From Rhodanobacter sp. (GTDB taxonomy: Bacteria; Pseudomonadota; Gammaproteobacteria; Xanthomonadales; Rhodanobacteraceae), in contig SCSE01000021.1 of the NCBI GenBank assembly GCA_004298015.1, positions 1 to 44,295 of the forward strand: a stretch of DNA of 44,295 nt, read 5' to 3'. Position numbers and translations under genes: made by a program. This document shows, one piece after another, positions 38,624 through 44,295 of this stretch (position 1 is its first letter; the number at the start of each line of letters is the position of its first letter). The notes under the pieces were generated by a model. The model did no database searches. It was not told the origin of the DNA and worked only from the letters and a program-made list of their open reading frames with translations.

Positions 38624-39826
38624 ATGGCCGCTTCTGCTTTGGCAACCGACAGCCCCTCCGACCCATTCCGCGCCGTCAGTCACCCGCAGTATCCGCGCCT
38701 GGCGAGCCTGAGCTGGCTGCACTTTCTCAACGATGGCTCGGCCAACTACCTGCCCGGCATCCTCCCTGCCGTGCTTCTGGCACTGCATGAAAGTACCGCG
38801 CTTGCCGGCAGCGTGATGTCCGCATTGATGATCGGCCAGGCGTTCCAGGTTATTTCAGGCTGGCTGGCCGACCGTGTCGGCGGACGCGTATTCATCGTGG
38901 CCGGGGTACTCGGCTCGAGTGCCGCCGCGGCCATGATCGGACTGGCACCGAGTCTCGGAGTCCTGATCCCCGCACTGGTCATTCTTGGCCTCAGCAACGC
39001 GCTGTTCCATCCCCAGGCGCTCGCCGGGGCGCACACGCTGAGCGGTGATCGGCGGGGCTTCGGCATGTCGCTGTTCCTGATCGGCGGTGAGGTAGGCCGA
39101 GGCCTGTGGCCACTCATTGCCAGCGTGGTGGTAGTGGCTTGGGGGCTGCACTATCTCTGGCTGCTTGCGCTGCCGGCAGTGCTGAGCCTGATTCTGCTAC
39201 GCAAGCAACTGCCTATTCAGGCGCCACGACGCCCCGACGGCAAGCCAATCGCCTGGCGCCGGCATCTCACCCCGATGAGTTTGCTGGTCGGCTTTTCGAT
39301 GCTGCGCTCGCTGGCGATTTTCGGCCTGGTCACGTTCTTGCCGATCATCTGGATCAGTCGCGGACATGACCTTACCGAGGGCGCAGCGCTTATCACGGTG
39401 TTGCTGGTGGTCGGCATCGTTGGCAACGTCGGTGGTGGCCACCTGGCCGACCGTATCGGGCGGCGTCCCGTATTGCTCGGCTCCAGCCTGCTGGGGGCGC
39501 TGTTGCTGATCGCCTTCATCGTCAGTAGCGGGCTTTGGCAGTGGCTGATTCTCGGACTGTTGGGTATTGCCTTGTTCGCCAGCCTGCCGCTGGGCATCCT
39601 GATCGGCCAGGACATTTTTCCGGAGAACCGCTCGCTCGGCTCCGGCATCGCGCTGGGCTTTTCCAACGGCCTTGCCGCCGTAGCCCTGGCCGGGCTCGGC
39701 CTGGTAGCCGCAATGCGCGGACCGGAGGCGGTGTTGTGGGTGCTGGTCGGCGCGCTGGTCTTGTCCGGGCTGCTGAGCCTGGGGTTCCCGAAGGAAGCCC
39801 GCGCTGCAGCGGGCGGACACCGATGA
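38624..39826 (+). CDS. MFS transporter, fosmidomycin-resistance (Fsr) type
   Basis: The protein has 400 residues from the ATG at 38624. Twelve transmembrane segments are evident. The Fsr-type opening HFLNDGSANYLPGILPAVL in TM1 and the loop motifs GWLADRVGGRVFI (2/3) and GGHLADRIGRRPVLL (8/9) identify the family; the nearest well-known member exports fosmidomycin in E. coli. The native substrate here is unknown. It is 173 bases downstream of an acyl-CoA synthetase on the same strand; no terminator is obvious between. No link to dxs, 20 kb away, is implied. Confidence 0.88.
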   Translation: MAASALATDSPSDPFRAVSHPQYPRLASLSWLHFLNDGSANYLPGILPAVLLALHESTALAGSVMSALMIGQAFQVISGWLADRVGGRVFIVAGVLGSSAAAAMIGLAPSLGVLIPALVILGLSNALFHPQALAGAHTLSGDRRGFGMSLFLIGGEVGRGLWPLIASVVVVAWGLHYLWLLALPAVLSLILLRKQLPIQAPRRPDGKPIAWRRHLTPMSLLVGFSMLRSLAIFGLVTFLPIIWISRGHDLTEGAALITVLLVVGIVGNVGGGHLADRIGRRPVLLGSSLLGALLLIAFIVSSGLWQWLILGLLGIALFASLPLGILIGQDIFPENRSLGSGIALGFSNGLAAVALAGLGLVAAMRGPEAVLWVLVGALVLSGLLSLGFPKEARAAAGGHR

Positions 39827-40045
39827 GTACAGGACGGCTGGATGCCCAGAGCAAAGTAAACGCGATCCCGCCTGACCGGAACGTCCAGGCCAAGGCTGGA
39901 GTGGAGACCTCAACCCGTGTTGACCGGTATCAGCTCAACGCCGGCTACTGCCGGTCGGACAACAGCCGGGACTCAAGCATGATCAAAGACAAATCGCATA
40001 CATAAAATGGCTCAAAGTGGATCGAGGCCACATTGAGGAGCTGTC

Positions 40046-40603
40046 ATGCTGAAAGGCATCGTTACAGGAGTCATACTTGCGTTTGCCGTCGCCCTGCTCG
40101 GGGCATACTTGCTGGTTCGAAGCGGCTTTATCCCGGCCAATGCGGACGCGAAACCCGGTGGACTGGAAAAATGGATGGCCAGCACTTCGCTGCACGCAAC
40201 CCTGCAGCGTGACGCGCCGAAGGGGCCAAACCCGGTGGCGCTGAACGATCAAAACCTGCTCGATGGAGTTCGGCTGTTCGGGCAAAACTGCGCGGTCTGC
40301 CATGGGTCCGCAAAGGGGGCGGCGGCGCCATCGCCGATAGCGAAAGGCGAATACCCCAGGCCGCCACAACTGGCCACTCATGGGGTTGAAGACGATCCGG
40401 AAGGAGTTTCCTTCTGGAAAATCAAACACGGTATTCGACTGACCGGCATGCCATCGTGGGGATACTCACTGACTGACCGGCAGATCTGGACACTTGCACT
40501 ATTCCTGAAGCACATGGACAAGCTTCCACCCGCCGTTGAGGCATCCTGGCAACAAGTGCAGAATTGGCCGGCCCCTGCCGCTACCCAAACGGCCCCGAAC
40601 TAG
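40046..40603 (+). CDS. Membrane-anchored monohaem cytochrome c
   Basis: The protein has 185 residues. A single N-terminal hydrophobic helix ([16 protein letters not shown]) with no clear cleavage site would anchor it in the inner membrane facing the periplasm. The haem site is CAVCH (Cys82, Cys85, His86); the distal methionine is likely in GMPSWG, at the usual distance of about 50 residues. The C-terminus is Pro/Ala-rich. It belongs to the cytochrome c class I (cbb3-like/single-domain) group and should pass electrons in respiration; partner unknown. A GAGGAG ribosome-binding site is 5 bases upstream of the ATG. The next gene is valS. Confidence 0.9.
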   Translation: MLKGIVTGVILAFAVALLGAYLLVRSGFIPANADAKPGGLEKWMASTSLHATLQRDAPKGPNPVALNDQNLLDGVRLFGQNCAVCHGSAKGAAAPSPIAKGEYPRPPQLATHGVEDDPEGVSFWKIKHGIRLTGMPSWGYSLTDRQIWTLALFLKHMDKLPPAVEASWQQVQNWPAPAATQTAPN

Positions 40604-40764
40604 TCGATTCAACGCCTCATACCTCTCTTGGCGTGGACGGGACGCTGCAGCGCTCGGCTGCAAACAAGCGGGCTTTTGGCAGCCCGGCGCGCGCCCCGTA
40701 CAATCAGCGGCTCACTCCCCTGATCCAAGCGCGCGCGCCGCGCGCGCCACCGAGCCCAACCCTG

Positions 40765-43740
40765 ATGGAAAAGAGTTTCGAACCCGCCCAGATCGAGTCC
40801 AAGTGGTATGCGCGCTGGGAGGCCAGCGGCGCGTTCAAGCCATCGGGCGAGGGCGAGCCGTATTGCATCCTGCTGCCGCCGCCGAACGTCACCGGCACAC
40901 TGCATATGGGGCATGCGTTCCAGCAGACGGTGATGGACATGCTGATCCGCTACCAGCGCATGCGTGGCATGAACACGCTGTGGCAGGTCGGCAACGACCA
41001 CGCCGGCATCGCCACGCAGAAGATCGTGGAGAACCAGCTGGCCGCCGAGGGCAAGACGCGCCACGACCTCGGGCGCGACGCCTTCATCGAGCGGGTATGG
41101 CAGTGGAAGGAGGAGTCCGGCTCCACCATCACCCACCAGATGCGCCGCATCGGCGACGCCGCCGACTGGTCGCGTGAGCGCTTCACCATGGACGAGGGTC
41201 TGTCCGCGTCGGTGCGCAAGGTGTTCATCGACTGGTACCGCGCGGGGCTGATCTACCGCGGCAACCGGCTGGTGAACTGGGACCCGGTGCTGGGCACGGC
41301 GGTGTCCGATCTGGAAGTGAACAACATTGAGCGCGACGGCCACATGTGGTCGATCCGCTACCCGGTCGCAGGCACTGACGAGAGCGTGGTGGTCGCCACC
41401 ACCCGACCGGAGACCATGCTCGGGGATGCAGCGGTCGCCGTGCATCCCGAGGACGCGCGCTACGCCCACCTCGTCGGCAAGACCGTGACCCTTCCCATTA
41501 CCGGACGGCCGATTCCCATCATCGCCGACGACTATGTCGACAAGGACTTCGGTACCGGCTGTGTGAAGATCACCCCGGCGCACGACTTCAACGATCATGC
41601 GATGGGCGTGCGTCACCAGCTGGCTATCTTCAAGATTTTTACGCTGGACGCGAAAGTGGTCGGCAATCTCGATTGGCAGTCACGGGAGCGCTCGGCAAAC
41701 CCGACGCCGGCGCTTGAGGTTTCGGGTGTCGTCGACATGGCTGAGGATATCGGCATCCCCGAAAAATACCGCGGCCTCGACCGCTACGACGCGCGCAAGC
41801 TGGTGCTCGCCGACCTGGAAGCTGCCGGTCTGCTGGTGGAAACCAAACCGCACAAGCTGCAGGTGCCGGTGAGCCAGCGCTCGGACGCGGTGATCGAGCC
41901 GATGCTGACCGACCAGTGGTTTGTCGACCTGACCCGCGACAAACTGGACGACGGCCGCCCGGGCGGGCGCAAAGCGATCACCGAGCCGGCGCTGGACGCG
42001 GTGCGTTCGGGTGACATCAAGTTCGTGCCGGAAAACTGGGCCAACACGTACACCCAGTGGCTGGACAACATCCAGGACTGGTGCATCAGCCGCCAGCTGT
42101 GGTGGGGGCATCGCATCCCGGCCTGGTACGACGAGGCCGGCAACATCTTCGTCGGCGAGGACGAGGCCGACGCACGCGCCCACGCCACCAGCACACCAGT
42201 CGGCGCGCTGCGCCAGGACGACGACGTGCTGGACACCTGGTTCTCCTCGGCGCTGTGGCCGTTCTCCACCCTGGGCTGGCCGGCCGACGGGCCGGTGAAG
42301 AACGCGCACGGCGAGACTGTCGCGAACTGGAAGCAGGACAAGATCTTTCTGCCCAGCGCGGTGTTGGTCACCGGCTTCGACATCATCTTTTTCTGGGTCG
42401 CGCGGATGGTGATGGCGACCAAGTACTTCACCGGACAGATACCGTTTCGCGAGGTCTACATCAACGCCATCGTGCGGGATGCCGAAGGCCAGAAGATGTC
42501 CAAGTCCAAGGGCAACACGCTGGACCCGCTGGACCTGATCGATGGCATCGCGCTGGAGCCGCTGGTGGAAAAATCCACTCGCTCCCTGCTGATCCCGCAG
42601 GTACGCGCGAAAGTGGAAAAGCGCATCCGCAAGGATTACCCGGACGGCATCCCGTCGATCGGCACCGATGCGCTGCGCTTCACCTTCGCGGCGCTGGCCA
42701 GTTACAGCCGCACCATCAACTTCGACCTCAAGCGCGCCGAAGGCTACAAGGCGTTCTGCAACAAGCTGTGGAATGCATCGCGGTTTGTGCTGATGAACCT
42801 GGAAGAAGTGGAGAACCCCGAACAGGGGACAAGCGGGGACCGGAAAACGGGGAACATGCTGCCAGTGACGGAGGCTGAGCGCTGGATCCTCACGCGCCTG
42901 AAGCAGACCCTGATCGAAGTCGAGCAGCACTTCACCAGCTACCGTTTCGACCATCTGGCGCAGGCGCTGTACGAGTTTGTCTGGAACGAGTTTTGCGACT
43001 GGTTCCTGGAGCTGTCCAAGCCGGCGTTGAACGGCGACGATGCGGCGGCGGCCGCGTCGACCCGTCACACCTTGCTGGTGGTGCTGGAAAGTGTGCTGCG
43101 CGCCATGCATCCGGTGATTCCGTTCATCACCGAGGAAATCTGGCAAGAGTTGCCTGCGCGCTCATCCCTGAGCGCAAACAACACACCGACATCCATGCCG
43201 GACTCTTCCATAAAGCACATCCTCGACTGTTCCTACCCACGCGCCGACGAGATTACCGCGGACCCCGCGGCGAGCGCGGAGATCGAATGGTTCAAGCTGG
43301 TACTCAGTGGGATCCGCCGGATTCGTTCGGAGATGAACATCTCGCCAGGCAAGACGATCCCGCTGCTGCTCGCCGACGGCGACGCCGGCGACCGTGCCCG
43401 CGTGGTGAAATTCGCCACGCAGATAAGCTTTCTGGCCCGCGTCGAGGCGCCACAGTGGATCGACAGCGGCGCCGACGAGCCCGCCGCTGCGGCGGCCGTG
43501 GTCGGCGGCTTGCGGGTGATGATTCCGCTCGCCGGGCTGATCGATGTCGGCGCCGAGAAGGCCCGCATCGCCAAGGAAATTTCGCGCATCGAAGTCGAGA
43601 TCAGAAAGTGCGAAGGCAAGCTCGGCAACGCCAATTTCGTCGCCAATGCCCCGCCCGAGGTGGTCGCCCAGGAGCGCCAGCGCATCAGCGACTGGAACAC
43701 CACCTTGAGTACCCTGCGCGAGCAGGCACAAAAGTTGTAA
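40765..43740 (+). CDS. valS: Valyl-tRNA synthetase
   Basis: The protein has 991 residues from the ATG at 40765; upstream in-frame codons are not conserved. It charges tRNA-Val and edits misactivated threonine. Visible: HMGH (47-50), the CP1 editing domain ([19 protein letters not shown]), [12 protein letters not shown], the KMSKS signature (577-581), [13 protein letters not shown], and a C-terminal coiled-coil arm ([20 protein letters not shown]). A low-complexity insert [13 protein letters not shown] (685-697), encoded by GGGGAC repeats, interrupts the region between WNASRFV and the [10 protein letters not shown] helix. The longer ~45-residue stretch at 810-850 (ARSSLSANN) is also lineage-specific. 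Usual length is 870-990, so this is at the long end. Confidence 0.96.
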   Translation: MEKSFEPAQIESKWYARWEASGAFKPSGEGEPYCILLPPPNVTGTLHMGHAFQQTVMDMLIRYQRMRGMNTLWQVGNDHAGIATQKIVENQLAAEGKTRHDLGRDAFIERVWQWKEESGSTITHQMRRIGDAADWSRERFTMDEGLSASVRKVFIDWYRAGLIYRGNRLVNWDPVLGTAVSDLEVNNIERDGHMWSIRYPVAGTDESVVVATTRPETMLGDAAVAVHPEDARYAHLVGKTVTLPITGRPIPIIADDYVDKDFGTGCVKITPAHDFNDHAMGVRHQLAIFKIFTLDAKVVGNLDWQSRERSANPTPALEVSGVVDMAEDIGIPEKYRGLDRYDARKLVLADLEAAGLLVETKPHKLQVPVSQRSDAVIEPMLTDQWFVDLTRDKLDDGRPGGRKAITEPALDAVRSGDIKFVPENWANTYTQWLDNIQDWCISRQLWWGHRIPAWYDEAGNIFVGEDEADARAHATSTPVGALRQDDDVLDTWFSSALWPFSTLGWPADGPVKNAHGETVANWKQDKIFLPSAVLVTGFDIIFFWVARMVMATKYFTGQIPFREVYINAIVRDAEGQKMSKSKGNTLDPLDLIDGIALEPLVEKSTRSLLIPQVRAKVEKRIRKDYPDGIPSIGTDALRFTFAALASYSRTINFDLKRAEGYKAFCNKLWNASRFVLMNLEEVENPEQGTSGDRKTGNMLPVTEAERWILTRLKQTLIEVEQHFTSYRFDHLAQALYEFVWNEFCDWFLELSKPALNGDDAAAAASTRHTLLVVLESVLRAMHPVIPFITEEIWQELPARSSLSANNTPTSMPDSSIKHILDCSYPRADEITADPAASAEIEWFKLVLSGIRRIRSEMNISPGKTIPLLLADGDAGDRARVVKFATQISFLARVEAPQWIDSGADEPAAAAAVVGGLRVMIPLAGLIDVGAEKARIAKEISRIEVEIRKCEGKLGNANFVANAPPEVVAQERQRISDWNTTLSTLREQAQKL

Positions 43741-43748
43741 CGCGGAAT

Positions 43749-43767
43749 GCGGCAGCCACCCTGCCGC
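43749..43767 (+). terminator. Hairpin after valS
   Basis: GCGGCAG-CCACC-CTGCCGC, a 7-bp perfect GC stem 8 bases after the valS stop codon. It lacks a T-run, so it may be a weak terminator. A second 7-bp pair (CTGGTCC / GGACCAG, 43774-43804) follows. Confidence 0.45.
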
Positions 43768-43891
43768 TGAATACTGGTCCGGCGCCGCGGTACTGGTGGA
43801 CCAGCCGCCCCGCCCGCGCGACACTCAGAGGATGGGAAAATACGGAACGCCGTAGCGAGAGCGTCGCCAGAGGTTCGTGACAAGGTGCGTC

Positions 43892-44182
43892 CTGATTACC
43901 CATCTGCTGCATCCTCGTCTGGAGTATGGCCTGATGTGGAAAATCAAGAAGTACCTCTTCCGCCGCGCTTTATCATGACGCCTCTGGGCGAGGCCGGCGG
44001 ACCGTGTCCGCCCTGCGCCGAGGTGCGGATTGCGATGGATGTGCGGATCACCCAGCTGCCGCACCCGCGTTTCGAGAAGGGCCTGAGGTGGAGAATCAAG
44101 GTACCTCTCGCGTAGGGCGGACACCATCCGCCGCGCTTTATCATGACGCCTCCGGGCAGGGCCGGCGGACAGTGTCCGCCCT
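43892..44182 (+). repeat. Dispersed palindromic repeat, tandem copies C and D
   Basis: A right-half sequence (GATTACCCATCTGCTGCATCC..., 43898-43958) is followed by a full copy (43959-44090, with the TTTATCATGACGCCT motif, core GGCCGGCGGACCGTG and right half ATCACCCAGCTGCCGCA) and a left-half copy (44127-44182, core GGCCGGCGGACAGTG). Units repeat at 152-168 bases; a 16-base palindromic insert (TAGGGCGGACACCATCC) accounts for the difference. This is the densest cluster of the family in the window. Confidence 0.75.
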
Positions 44183-44295
44183 TGTATGTTGGCTTTGCCC
44201 GCTTTTTACGTTCCTCGACTAACCGAGAGAGAGTGCCGACGGGCATGTGTACGTGTTGAATCTTCCATGTGCCGGTTTCGTCATGGGTAGGCAAG

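Larger units (their letters stand above)
43741..44295. other. Non-coding 3' end of the window, mostly repeats
   Basis: No gene is supported in these 555 bases. Short frames on both strands run through the repeats and are translated repeat, not proteins. After the valS hairpins the region holds repeat copies from 43892 to 44182; 44183-44295 contains no recognised element and may belong to a gene or repeat that continues outside the window. Confidence 0.6.

Noticed and set aside
38624-39826. Link between the fosmidomycin-resistance-type transporter and dxs
   Set aside because: They are 20 kb apart with unrelated genes between; the family name reflects one E. coli member, and other members export other compounds.
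43892-44182. Possible CRISPR array
   Set aside because: The repeat units are about 150 bases, differ in sequence, have no short spacers and no cas genes nearby.
43944-44294. Possible protein (lysine/arginine-rich) on the minus strand at the window end
   Set aside because: Most of the frame is translated repeat; the first ~40 codons have no recognisable family and the start lies at the window edge.

Overview
The window is high-GC chromosomal DNA from a gammaproteobacterium, most likely of the Xanthomonadales/Lysobacterales (Rhodanobacter- or Dyella-like). This rests on recognisable proteins (Dxs, ValS, PrmC, OxyR with Cys200/Cys209, an OprB-type porin, an RND tripartite pump, a SapC-family protein) and on the gene density. 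It is an inference; no 16S or marker phylogeny could be run. I see no prophage, CRISPR array, tRNA, rRNA or intact insertion sequence.

Layout. 1-8.6 kb: the 3' end of glpK, a carbohydrate porin, a SET-domain protein, a small lipoprotein followed by an ETF-type acyl-CoA dehydrogenase (with a PsrA-like palindrome upstream), a secreted CocE/NonD hydrolase, a small membrane protein and a GNAT acetyltransferase. 8.6-14.2 kb: a three-gene RND efflux operon on the minus strand with 4-base overlaps. 14.4-18.6 kb: a SapC-family protein, an HNH endonuclease, a low-affinity iron permease-like protein and dxs. 18.6-22.7 kb: an aldehyde-oxidation module, in which an AcoR-like sigma-54 activator is divergent from an aldehyde dehydrogenase plus DUF779 gene; a -24/-12 promoter and a perfect palindrome lie between them. 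22.7-28.1 kb: prmC (overlapping acoR tail to tail), a 169-bp MITE-like element, a lipoprotein alpha/beta hydrolase and an M1 aminopeptidase.

28.3-33.4 kb is the most interesting part: a peroxide-defence island. An ahpC/ahpD pair of the mycobacterial type is divergent from oxyR, and an OxyR operator of the ATAG-N7-CTAT-N7-ATAG-N7-CTAT type abuts the predicted ahpC -35. A second operator with the same geometry lies just after oxyR, upstream of a three-gene cluster (rubrerythrin, GlpC/HdrB-like Fe-S protein, DUF3501). This predicts that the cluster, whose function is not established, belongs to the OxyR regulon.

33.6-44.3 kb: an ACSF2-type acyl-CoA ligase, a MASE2-GGDEF diguanylate cyclase broken by a one-base frameshift, a second acyl-CoA synthetase, a fosmidomycin-resistance-type MFS transporter, a membrane-anchored cytochrome c and valS. 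The window ends in a cluster of a dispersed palindromic repeat that also occurs near 7.8 and 25.2 kb.
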